Source: Gymnopilus junonius
Lineage: Eukaryota > Basidiomycota > Agaricomycetes > Agaricales > Galerinaceae
Direction of reading: 5' to 3'
Length of the DNA: 14,053 nt
Assembly: GCA_015501075.1 (NCBI GenBank)
Contig: JADNYJ010000756.1
Location: 1 to 14,053, forward strand
In this document: piece after piece, positions 1 through 9,153 of the stretch
Layout of the letters: every line of letters starts with the position of its first letter
Position numbering within the stretch: the first letter of the stretch is position 1
The notes under the pieces: model-generated
Seen by the model: only the letters and a program-made list of their open reading frames with translations
Database searches by the model: none
Told to the model about the DNA's origin: nothing
Program-made: the position numbers and the translations under genes

Positions 1-175
1 CGGGTTGATGCCAATGGCGAACTGTTGGGGGAACAGTTCGGCGGAACCCATTCCAGCAAATCGGATTTGCTGTACTACCTAGTACCTGATGTAAGATGAA
101 TACCTTGATCATTGATGCACGAGTGTTTTGCATTTCTGACCCCTTCTGTGCAATTAGACATCATGCATCATGTAG
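1..175 (+). CDS. 3' end of an unidentified gene, cut by the window edge
   Basis: Frame 1 is open from the first base, and its residues (VDANGELLGEQF, then THSSKSDLLYYLVPD) look like real protein. If unspliced it stops at TGA 97-99. More likely position 91 is a splice donor (GTAAGA): a CTGAC branch-like motif and a pyrimidine stretch lead to a TTAG acceptor ending at 157, giving a 67-nt phase-0 intron. The last exon would then add only five codons before TAG at 173-175. I do not recognise the family. The gene lies upstream of F-box copy A on the same strand; no polyadenylation site is obvious. Confidence 0.4.
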
Positions 176-321
176 CATCTTACGAGGACTCACCGGTTAA
201 CCTACCTGCCATGTCACTCAAGTCTCAGCACGTTGCAAATAATTGCAGTGACGAATGCCGCAGAAACATCGGCTTGCTAATCTAAGTTTCAGGTAGAAAG
301 TTATGATGATGACTAGTGGAA

Positions 322-333
322 CCTTAGCTAAGG
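322..333. promoter_or_regulatory. 12-bp palindrome upstream of F-box copy A
   Basis: CCTTAGCTAAGG is a perfect inverted repeat 63 bases before the F-box ATG. The equivalent site before copy B (6747-6758) reads CCTTGGCTAAGG, with one mismatch. It sits at the left edge of the region shared by the two copies. It could be a binding site for a dimeric factor or simply a duplication boundary; function is inference only. Confidence 0.3.
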
Positions 334-396
334 CTCAAGGGTCAGACACATTCCGATGTTTATCTTGAACGATATTTTCTAATCAAATCGAACAGC

Positions 397-2246
397 ATGG
401 GGGAACATATTGCGCCCTTCGAAACCCAGGATCCGTTCTTCTCGCAAATAGATGACCCCCTACTCATCTCAATCTTCATGATCAACACGGACCACAAGAC
501 CCGCTTCGTGGTCACGCCAAATTTTCGTATTTACGATCCGAAAGAAGAACTCCCTTTAACAATCGCTCGTCGTACATCACAAGTCTGTCGCCGCTGGCGC
601 AAAGTGATCTTACAGTCGCCTATAATCTGGGGAAGTGTTATTGACTTCGACCTCTTGCGTCAGAAGAAGGACTTTTGGAGAAAAGAAGTCATGAGAAGGA
701 CTGGTAGTGCACCGCTCTGCATCAGTGGGTATGTGAACTGGCTGGAAATGAGGTCTAGATCCTTTTTTCGGTTGCTGCTAGTGGAACACTGGGAGCGCAT
801 CCGAAAGCTGGATGTCGAATTGAAGGTTCTCACAACTGAATCACCCAGCATCGTCAGGAAATTGAAAAAGCGCCCTGCTCCCAATTTAGAGTTCATCATC
901 ATTTGCAGTCACCGCATAGCCGAGTCTGGACTGTCATACAATTACCGCGAAAAAATATATGCTGGCAGGAAACCTGAAGGCGGCAATTATTCAATATTTT
1001 GTCCCACTTTTCCCAGGCATCTTCATGCAGTATGGCTTCTTCAGCTACGGGGGCTTACTATTGGCTGGATGTTGGATGCAGACATATTTCCGTTGCTCGA
1101 GAGGATGACACTTCTCGAAACATTGAAAATCGACGCCACGACCGATCTTAATATGGATAACATTCCAACGAAACATATCTTTCTTCCCAACCTTGTTTTA
1201 TTGGATCTTCGGAACCACTTTCAATTCTGCCATCAAGTTCTTGGCTCAATCACTCCGTCCCCTAATTGTGTTTTGACATTGACATCCTACGACTGGAAGG
1301 CCAAAGACGTATCAAGTCACTGCGATAAGCTGTCTTCGATGATGAACATACTGAAAAAATATACGGTAGCCTATTTTGGCACTCGAAAAGTCTCCCACCT
1401 CAAATTATTTCTATCAGGAAGCCGATTTTCAATTGAAACGTCGATGGGTCCAGCAACCACCAGCCAACTACTGCATTTTGAGGTCCATCCTGACGAGAGG
1501 CTACCATTTATTATATGCTCTTCAATTATGGATTGCATCGTCTCCGCTGTCGAACTATCCTCCATTACCACATTGGAAATCGCACTGCACCCAACTCCTA
1601 AATGTGATATGTTGCACAGCGATCTGGTGGCTTTGTTCTCAGCCTGTACATTGACCCGTATCATCCAAGTGAAGAAGAAAGCTGCTGAGGTGCTCTATGA
1701 ACTCGCTCAGGAACACCATAATATGTTTCCTTCACTCGAAGTTTTGTGCGTGAAAACAGAGGAACCTACGATTTTAACCCGTTCTGAGCAAGTTGATTAT
1801 TTTGAGTGTTTACTTGCCCTTCTCGAAGCACGACAAGAGCTCAAATCGCCAGTAAAAGTCCTTGACTTGACGGGCTGCGACATTGGTAAATCCGCAATCA
1901 TAGAATTCTGGGATAAATCCTTGGAAGTGAAGGTACGGCAAAGAAAGGAATTATGCGTGACGAGGAATGGACATGGAGATTCTCCTGAACATTGCCATAG
2001 TTGCGGAATTGCCCAAATTCTAGATATGGATATTGCTTCATTCAAGGGACTTGGTGAACCATCTGTTATTGTCCAAATAGTGCCGCTGCTGATGCATTTT
2101 TCTCTTGTTGAACAGAAGAATATACCTATCCTATAAAGCGACAACGTCGTGGTTTTGCAGAAGCAATATCGGGTGTCATTTTCAAGCTCTTTTCCACTGA
2201 AGAACTGAAATATGGACCAGCATTTAAATGGGGACCTACCGTTTAG
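397..2246 (+). CDS. F-box-like protein, copy A, two exons (397-2053, 2116-2246)
   Basis: The 595-residue product has an N-terminal F-box-like segment (about residues 16-85, with RTSQVCRRWRKV and SPIIWGSVIDFD), the usual start of agaricomycete F-box proteins that bring substrates to SCF ubiquitin ligases. The rest resembles the irregular leucine-rich region of such proteins, with a Cys/His cluster (HCHSCG) near residue 530. Reading straight on gives a stop at 2136, but I favour a 62-nt phase-1 intron at 2054-2115: GTGAAC donor, CTGAT branch motif, T-rich tract, AACAG acceptor. Exon 2 then encodes 43 residues ending in FKWGPTV. Copy B keeps the same exon-2 frame and length despite many substitutions, and its 1-nt length difference falls inside the intron. 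The start is the first ATG after the shared upstream sequence. Substrate unknown. Confidence 0.8.
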
Positions 2247-2361
2247 TAGTTTCCTTCACCAAAAGAGGCGCTGGAACTCTTCATCTACTATTTGAGACAG
2301 GGAAAATCATAAAAGTGTGTGTATTACAGCATGGGCCGAATCAAAATATATATCCTTCTCC

Positions 2362-3312
2362 ATGAACGCAATGACAACTTATGTTGTGAGATGGATTACT
2401 ACCCTATTTACTGCATCAAGAAGGGCTGTAGTAGATGAATACTGCTTTCCAAGACTGATGTACGTCTTTTTTGCAAATGCCATTTGCCTCTGTACTAAGC
2501 AGTCATCATTCAGGGGGTCCTTTTTCTCCTTTATTGCCTCATTCTACACAATACTTCTCTCAGAACATGCGTTCAAGGACAACGAAGCCTCCAGGACTGC
2601 CTCAATCAGCATCTATGCCATTGCAGGGTTGGGTCAAATTCTCAGTGGGGCATTGATGAAGACTTTCGAGGCCAGAAACCATCCTGATGATCCCCATGTA
2701 GCCGGTACGTTGACATTCTGTAAAGTTGTTTGCCTTCATCTAGCTCAGTTTAACTTCTGCCAGCAGCTTTGATCTCCAACGGTTTTCTTAATATGTCAGC
2801 AAGTTTAGTGTACTATCTACCCATCCAGCTCCGATATGACGACAAGGAATTTCGACAAAATTTGGTACACATCTCCTTTAGCACTGTTATGCTACTGTGG
2901 ATGGTGGTAGAGCTAGGATTGCTTGCTGTGAACATTAACTTGTGTGTTTCTTTTATTTTTTGAGTACCAATTTTCAATTATTAACTCTAATACTAGCTTT
3001 ATGGAGAGCAAGTACAACGGTGCCAGAACATTTAAATTCTGGAGAGGACTGATACGAGGACTTCTGATGATTGTGGCGTGCACATTTGCAGCTGGGTCCG
3101 GATTGGGTCTAATTGACTGGTGGGTGTTCCGTTCATTTCTTTCTACATTTTTCATCTTCATCTGCAATTCACCTGCATCTAGGCCACGAAGGGTGGCTGG
3201 GGGGTGTCGTGTTGCAACCACAATAATTTGGTTATGGTCAATGGGTTTCGAAATATTGGAATCCGGATATGTCAACACTTTGTGGCAGATGATTCTTGAT
3301 ACATGGTGCTGA
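2362..3312 (+). CDS. Putative multi-pass membrane protein, family not recognised (four exons)
   Basis: A reading frame joins across three short introns: 2460-2513 (GTACGT donor, TACTAAG branch site, CAG), 2705-2766 (GTACGT, CAG; NAGNAG acceptor) and 2942-2996 (GTGTGT, CTAAT, TAG). The exons 2362-2459, 2514-2704, 2767-2941 and 2997-3312 give about 259 residues. Six or seven hydrophobic stretches are visible, for example FFSFIASFYTILL, SISIYAIAGLGQILSGAL, SFSTVMLLWMVVELGLLAV and GLLMIVACTFAAGSGLGLI, separated by short charged loops. This suggests an integral membrane protein. The start (ATG 2362) is the first ATG in frame and may be too short at the N-terminus. The 3' end is uncertain: 3124-3182 also looks like an intron and would change the last 60 residues. 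It could be a fragment of a transporter; I assign no function. Confidence 0.5.
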
Positions 3313-4219
3313 ACATTGATCCCATCCAAAAGAGCACCATGAGAGCTCCGAATCTTGAGGAAGGCGTAAGGTTTTTTTCGAGTTTGAGATATAAAAAAAT
3401 ATATTTATTCCAGAGAACCCAAACCCCATTACTCGAAGCAGGAGTATTATATGTACACTGTGGTCAGATTGTAAGCGAAGGGTACCCTGGATGCTAGATT
3501 CAACCTCTCCTTGTTTTCCTCCCATGCCGGAGAAGATAGTATGATGCATCGATGAAGATTTGAGCTATAGAGTGAATGAAATTGAGTTATAAGATGTGTT
3601 GATGTTATGATGAATACCCACTGTCAAAGATAGAAGGAGATATATCGAATGGCGCTCCTTGGAAGGGTCAACGTCATCAGCTCAAGCAATGGAGTGAGAT
3701 GAGAGAAGGGCGATGACTTCTTCGAGAGAGGACCCAACAGAGGCGAAACGTGCGAGAATGGTGTCTGCCGGTTCTTATCTTTCTACATTACGGTTAATTG
3801 AGGATATTTGAAGCAAGGAATATATGCATGATGGCTTGTGAGCGCTGAGCGCTGAGTACTCAGTCTAAATTTAGTTCCGAATGGACCGAAACCCGTTGAA
3901 TCCGAAAACATTAGAAATTGAAATTAAACGATGCCATTTCTCTTTCCGCCACTTGTGTCTCCTTCTGCCTTTAAACCCGCATAACGTTCAGTCGAAACAT
4001 TAAACTTGTTCTCTTCTCTTCGTCAATTGCTGTTTTCTTTTGCGATAATGGTTTTCGAGGTTTTCCAATGTGCCAATTGTGATAGACAACCAGTCGGTTC
4101 CGGGTGAGTCACAAAACTTGAAGCCGATCCCAATGTAAAGTCTAAACGATATGTTGTCATTGATAGATGCTCAGAGTAGTAATAAATCATCTTCCATCGC
4201 TATCATCAAGTCCTCAACA
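3313..4219. other. Spacer and promoter/leader region of the ABC-F gene
   Basis: No convincing gene lies in 3313-4047. Short frames here are not supported by composition or splice sites. Near 3842-3863 there is a small repeat cluster: the heptamer GAGCGCT twice in tandem, then the perfect palindrome CTGAGTACTCAG (3852-3863). From about 3935 to 4040 the plus strand is pyrimidine-rich (CATTTCTCTTTCCGCC, TTGTTCTCTTCTCTTCG), the CT-rich type common at fungal core promoters and transcription starts, so the ABC-F transcript probably begins near 4000-4040. Confidence 0.4.
4048..4179 (+). promoter_or_regulatory. Small upstream ORF spanning a leader intron before the ABC-F gene
   Basis: ATG at 4048 opens a 22-codon frame (MVFEVFQCANCDRQPVGSG then CSE) when the well-formed intron 4104-4166 is removed (GTGAGT donor, CTAAAC branch-like motif, GATAG acceptor, 63 nt). 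Its stop, TAG 4177-4179, lies 40 nt before the main ATG at 4220. In fungi such leader ORFs often reduce or condition translation of the main gene. The splice signals are seen; the regulatory role is inferred. The ORF may also be chance in a leader. Confidence 0.4.
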
Positions 4220-6699
4220 ATGGATGCACTCAATCTTTCCTCCTTGCAACTGACTGACACCAAGAAAGTGAGTCCTTTCGAATATTTGTGAATCTCTTCT
4301 CATTGATCCTTAGGCTGGCGGTGCGGCCAAGGCCAAGGCCAGCAGAACTAAGAAGAAGCAAGCTTCAGAAGCGACCCCGTCTAAGGGCAATGATGTCGCA
4401 CTTGAAATTGTGGCATTTTCTCAGCAGAGCCGTTTTCATCGCGAAACCTTTGACGCCAGCAGCATCGACATCGACATCAAGGGTGTCAATGTCAGCGTCA
4501 ACAACAAGGAGCTTCTCGTCGATGCTCACCTCAGGTTGAAGCCCGGGGTACGCTATGGAATGGTAGGACAAAATGGGGTAGGAAAATCTGGTGAACCTAT
4601 TGTCATCTCATGTGCGATTGATCATCTAAGCATCTTTCTTGAAGTTCTGATGAAGGCCCTTGGGGACAATGTTCTGGTCGGATTACCTCAAAATGTCCGT
4701 ATTCTGCATATTGCCCAGCTCGAGGAAATCACAGCCGATCGAACCATCTTGGAAGAGCTGCTCAGTGCTGACATAGATCGTACTCGAATCATCAAGGAAG
4801 CTCAAGGTCTGTTCATTCTCACTTAGCTTTTCTCCAAAGAAGCTGAACTCTGCTCTACAGCTCTACAAGGATTCTCTTCAAAATCCGCCTCTGACTCTGC
4901 ACTAAATACCATCATCCATAGCCTCCTCGTTTCACGGGCAGAAACTGCGCTTGAGACTGCTCAGAAGATCGCGACGAAACGATCGGGTCAGAGGGGCCAT
5001 ACTGCACGTCAGGCCCTGCTAGTGGCTGAAAGTGAATTTGCGACGATCCGGACTGAAGACCCTCAGACATATGTGACGACTGAAATGGTTCACGACATGA
5101 TGACGGAAGTTTTTGGAGCATATGCGGCACTGGATGTCGAAGGTGATGAAGCTCGTGCCAAGGGCATTCTGCGAGGTCTTGGTTTCAAAGACGACGACTT
5201 GAATAAAGAAGGCCGACAGATCATCGGGCTGAGTGGTGGTTGGCGGATGCGTGTCATGCTGGGCAAAGCCTTATTCATGAAGCCGGATATCCTGTTGTTG
5301 GACGAACCCAGTATGTATCCTCCTTCTTTCTGCACCTATTCTTATTCTGACAACGTTCTAGCCAACCATCTGGACCTGCCAGCAATTGTTTGGTTGGAGT
5401 CATACCTGACGAACGAGGTGGAGGGTCAAACAGTAGTGGTTGTGTCTCATGACCGGAACTTCCTCGACGCTGTCACCGACGAGACCATTATTTTCCGGAA
5501 CCAGAAGCTGAGTTACCACCCTGGAAACTATGATGACTGGGAAAGGAATACAGAGGAGCAAAGGAAGCGGAAGTCGCGTATGAAGGAGGTAAGTTATGAC
5601 GAGTATGATGTGAGCCGAGAATTCAATTATCTTTTCCCAGCTAGAACAAAAGCGGCGGAAGAAAATCATGGATAGTATTCAGAAGAGCTTACAGATGGCT
5701 AAATCTACTGGAGACGATAAACGGCATGGGCTAGTGACGTCTCGCAAACGGGTAAGTGGTTATGTCATGTTGCACGGCGCGAGCTGACCCTTTCGTGTAC
5801 AGGTATTGGAAAGGATGGGTATGGATCGTCTTGAGGATGGAAAGCGCTACAAAGAGAGTTACCACGGTTTCCGAGAGGCCATCGCAGTCGACCAGGGTGT
5901 CAAAACGGCTCCTATCCAGCTTCCACCTCCGGAGGCATTCAATTTCCCAGGAAGCTCCTTCCTCCAGCTCTCTGAGGTGTCTTTCCGTTATGACCCCAAG
6001 CCCTCGGCGCGTATGGTCATCAGCAATGTCTCTCTTGACGTCGGCCCGCAAGCTCGCATCGGACTCCTAGGACCCAATGGGTGTGGAAAGTCGACGTTGA
6101 TGAACCTCCTGGCAGGCGAGTTAAAACCTGCTGTCGGCGAAGTGAAGAAGCACTATCGTCTGCGGATTGGGTATTTCTCACAGCACACCATCGACCAGCT
6201 CGAGCTCTCCCTCAATGCGCTCCAGCAGCTTGCCAAAACATACCCGGATATTGCCATCTCGGAAGCCGAAGCTCGATCCCATTTCGGTTCATGCGGCATC
6301 AGCGGCGACCCAGTGACGCGTCCTATCAGAACTTTGAGCGGAGGGCAGAGAAATCGGGTAGCGCTGGCTTTGGTGACATTCCATCGACCACATGTCCTCT
6401 TACTGGATGAAATCACGAACCATCTGGATATGGGTACTGTGGAGTCCCTGGTGGAGTCGTTGTGCGAGTTTGAGGGTGCGCTGGTGGTGGTTAGTCATGA
6501 CGTTTGGTTCTTGAAGCAGGTCATCGAGGGGGCGATGATGATGAAGATGGAGATGCAGCGACGGAGAGCGAGAGAAGGGTGTTTATATACTGTGACGAAG
6601 ACAGGTGAACTGAAGAGGTGGGAGAAGGGACTAGACGCATATGTCGAAAAGATCCACAGGCTGGCATCTAAAGGTGCACATAACAGAGGGGTTAAATAA
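4220..6699 (+). CDS. ABC-F family ATPase (Arb1/Gcn20-like), seven exons, intact
   Basis: Exons 4220-4267, 4314-4590, 4645-4806, 4861-5310, 5362-5588, 5641-5751 and 5803-6699 join in frame to 723 residues. There are two ABC ATPase domains and no membrane segment, the ABC-F architecture; these proteins act at ribosomes in biogenesis or translation control. After a Lys-rich N-terminus, domain 1 has Walker A GQNGVGKS (101-108), signature LSGGW (about 286-290) and Walker B/D-loop LLLDEPTNHLD, completed by splicing at 5311-5361. Domain 2 has GPNGCGKST (515-523), LSGGQ (603-607) and LLLDEITNHLD (624-634), then SHDVWFLKQ. A charged linker (about 395-445) joins them. Oddities: the residue after GKS in domain 1 is Val (family usually Thr) and DEP is DEI in domain 2; catalytic Glu is kept in both. 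All introns are 46-54 nt; 4591-4644 and 5311-5361 are multiples of three without stops. The exact orthologue is uncertain. Confidence 0.93.
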
Positions 6700-6745
6700 T
6701 GTAAGACGGAGCACCTTATATGAATGTCTTTCATGTGCGACCCCT

Positions 6746-8692
6746 ACCTTGGCTAAGGCTCAAGCTCCAAAGGTCAGACACATTCCAATGTTTGGCTTGA
6801 ACGACCTTTAATCAAATCGGACGACATGGGGGAACGTATTGCGCCCTTTGAAATCCAGGATCCATTCTTCTCAAAGCTAGATGACATTCTACTCACCTCA
6901 ATCTTCATGATCAACACGGACCACAAGACCCGCTTCGTGGTCACGCCAAATTTTCGTATTTACGATCCGAAAGAAGAACTTCCTTTAACAATCGCTCGTC
7001 GTACATCTCAAGTCTGTCGCCGCTGGCGCAAAGTGATCTTACAGTCACCCTTAATCTGGGGAAGTGTTATCGACTTCGACCTTTTGCGTCAGAGGAAGGA
7101 CTTTTGGAGAAAAGAAGTCATGAGAAGGACCGGTAGTGCACTGCTCTGCATCAGTGGGTGTGTGAACTGGCTGGAAATGAGGTCTAGATCCTTTTTTCGT
7201 TTTCTGCTAGTGGAACACTGGGAGCGTATCCGAAAGCTGGACGTCGACTTGAACACTTTCTCAACTGCAGTTAGTGAATCACATTCACCCAGCGTCGTCA
7301 AGGAATTGAAAAAGCGCCGTGCTCCCAATCTAGAATTCATCATCATTTGCAGTCACCGGTTAGACGAGTCTCAGGCACCTTCCCGTTACCGCGAAAAAAT
7401 ATATGCTGGAAGGAAACCTGAAGGCGGCAATTATTCGATATTTGTTCCCACTTTTCCCAGGCATCTTCATGCGGTCTGGCTTCTTCAGCTACGAGGGCTT
7501 ACTATTGGCTGGATGTTGGAAGCAGACATATTTCCGTTGCTCGAGAGGATGTCACTTCTCGAAACATTGAAAATCGACGCCACGACCGATCTTAATATGG
7601 ATAATGTCCGACGAAACAGATCGTCCTTCCCAACCTTGTTTTATTGGACCTCCGGAACCACTTTCAATTCTGCCATCAAGTTCTTGGCTCGATCTGTCCG
7701 TCCCCTAATTGTGTTTTGACATTGACATCCTACGACTGGAAGGCCAAAGACGTATCAAGTCACTGCGATAAGCTGTCTTCGATGATGAACATACTGAAAA
7801 AATATACGGCAGCCTATTTTGGCACTCGAAAAGTCTCCCACCTCAAATTATTTCTATCAGGAAGCCGATTTTCAGTTGAAACGTCGATGGGTCCAGCAAC
7901 CACCAGCCAACTACTGCATTTTGAGGTCCATCCTGACGAGAGGCTACCATTTATTATATGCTCTTCAATTATGGATTGCGTCATCTCCGCTGTCGAACTA
8001 TCCTCCATTACCACATTGGAAATCGCACTGCACCCAACTCCTAAATGTGATATGTTGCACAGCGATCTGGTGGCTTTGTTCTCAGCCTGTACATCAACCC
8101 GTATCATCCAAGTGACGAAGAAAGCTGCTGAGGTGCTCTATGAACTCGCTCAGGAACACCATAGTCTGTTTCCTTCACTCGAAGTTTTGTGCGTGAAAAC
8201 GGAGGAACCTACGATTTTAACCCGTTTTGAACAAATTGATTATTTTGAGTGTTTACTTGCCCTTTTCGAAGCGCGACAAGAGCTCAATGCACCAGTAAAA
8301 GTTCTTGACTTGACGGGCTGCGACGTTGGTAAATCCGCAATCATGGAATTCTGGGATAAATCCGTGGAGGTGAACGTACGGCGAAGAGAGGAATTATGCG
8401 TTATGAAGAATGGACATGGAGATTCTCCTGAACAATGCCATAGTTGCGGAATTGCACAAATCTTAGATATGGATATCGATTCATTCAAGGGACTTGGTGA
8501 ACCATCTGTCGTTTTCCAAATAATGCCGCTGCTGATACATTTTTTCTTGTTGAACAGAAGAATATACATATCCTTTAAAGCGACAACGTCGTAGTCTTGT
8601 GGGTGCAACATGGAATGTCATTTGCCAGGCCTTTTCCGGTGAAGAGCCGAAATACGGACTGGCATTTAGATGGGGGCCTACCGTATAGTATT
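6746..8692 (+). repeat. Direct repeat, copy B of the duplicated F-box unit
   Basis: This is the counterpart of 321-2250 in the same orientation, beginning only about 46 bases after the ABC-F stop codon. It includes the upstream palindrome-like site, both exons, the intron and a few bases past the stop. Divergence is uneven: by my hand count, 7707-8093 differs from 1264-1650 at 4 of 387 positions, while exon 2 differs at about 25 of 131. Confidence 0.9.
6826..8688 (+). pseudogene. F-box-like protein, copy B, frameshifted
   Basis: This is a paralogue of the gene at 397-2246, with exons 6826-8496 and 8558-8688 and a 61-nt intron at 8497-8557 (GTGAAC donor, CTGAT branch motif, AACAG acceptor). 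Compared with copy A, one base is missing in the block 7602-7612 (11 bases against 12), near residue 260. Translation from the ATG therefore runs out of frame to TGA at 7717-7719, giving 297 residues that keep the F-box-like N-terminus but lose the remaining half. Downstream of the shift the frame is fully open to TAG 8686-8688, including exon 2 ending FRWGPTV. Copy B also has five extra codons near 7270 (around VSESHS). The open downstream frame means the lesion is very recent, a sequencing error, or tolerated; I call it a probable pseudogene. Confidence 0.75.
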
Positions 8693-8921
8693 TAACGGAG
8701 GAGGATTTATAATGTAATAGAGAACTCTCGATCGTCAATTAAATAACGCGAAGGCTTTGCGTTTACGTATGGACTAAACTTCAAGTGTACGGCCTTCATG
8801 CAAAATCAGCATTTTCGAGTGTTACTATATGTTGAGAAAGGTAGAATTCATACTAGACCATTTGAGAATTTTCGTCGTTACTCAGAACCTGCTATCTCGA
8901 TAGTTTTTACCAAAATTTCAG

Positions 8922-9036
8922 AAAAGGTGCGAGGTCTTTTCGATGTCCTTTGACAGCCGAAAACTGGACCGCGCATTTAGATGGGGGCCAACTGAGTACT
9001 TAATGAAGGAGTTACGTGGCCACGAAGGCTTTGTAA
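8922..9036 (+). pseudogene. Relic of a third F-box gene tail
   Basis: GCATTTAGATGGGGGCC at 8973-8989 is identical to exon 2 of copy B at 8662-8678. Flanking pieces match in the same order: GGTCTTTTC and AGCCGAAA before it, and CGAAGGCTTTG after it (9023-9033 against 8749-8759). The encoded AFRWGPT motif is kept, but no F-box exon 1 is recognisable upstream and the stop codon position is changed. It is best read as a decayed, partly deleted tandem copy of the gene's 3' end. The rest of 8689-9153 is AT-rich and shows nothing else. Confidence 0.6.
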
Positions 9037-9153
9037 TTCACACAGATGTGAATTGAAATATTAATTTTGCGCAGAAATCCAGGTCGTTGAACGTTGCAAC
9101 TACATACGGAGCAAGAGGAAGACTACATATAATATACAAGCAAGATTTATTGT

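Larger units (their letters stand above)
321..2250 (+). repeat. Direct repeat, copy A of a duplicated F-box gene unit
   Basis: This stretch aligns base by base with 6746-8692. Similarity starts at ACCTTAGCTAAGGCTCAAG, about 75 bases before the F-box ATG, runs through both exons and the intron, and stops just after the stop codon. The two copies are in the same orientation, about 6.4 kb apart. No terminal repeats or target-site duplications are visible, so this looks like a segmental gene duplication rather than a transposon. Confidence 0.9.

Noticed and set aside
1371..1664. Long antisense and alternative-frame ORFs inside both F-box copies
   Set aside because: They recur in both copies only because the DNA is nearly identical there; they are shadows of the sense frame with no independent features.
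2046..2136. F-box copy A ending at 2136 as a single-exon gene
   Set aside because: The tail after 2053 is not conserved in frame in copy B because of an intronic 1-nt change, whereas the spliced exon 2 is conserved in frame and length in both.
321..2250. Duplicated units as a transposable element
   Set aside because: No transposase or reverse transcriptase, no terminal inverted or long terminal repeats and no target-site duplication; the intron is retained, so it is not a retrocopy.
3303..3497. 64-codon ORF after the membrane-protein gene
   Set aside because: It overlaps the gene's stop region in another frame and has no plausible splice connection to the upstream exons.
5756..6416. Overlapping ORFs on both strands across ABC-F exon 7
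   Set aside because: They overlap clear ABC ATPase motifs in the sense frame and have no protein-like composition of their own.
7602..7612. Programmed ribosomal frameshift in F-box copy B
   Set aside because: No slippery heptamer or downstream pseudoknot is evident and copy A has a normal continuous frame here.
8560..8594. Second coding frameshift near the end of F-box copy B
   Set aside because: The 1-nt difference falls in the T-run of the intron 8497-8557, so it does not affect the coding frame after splicing.
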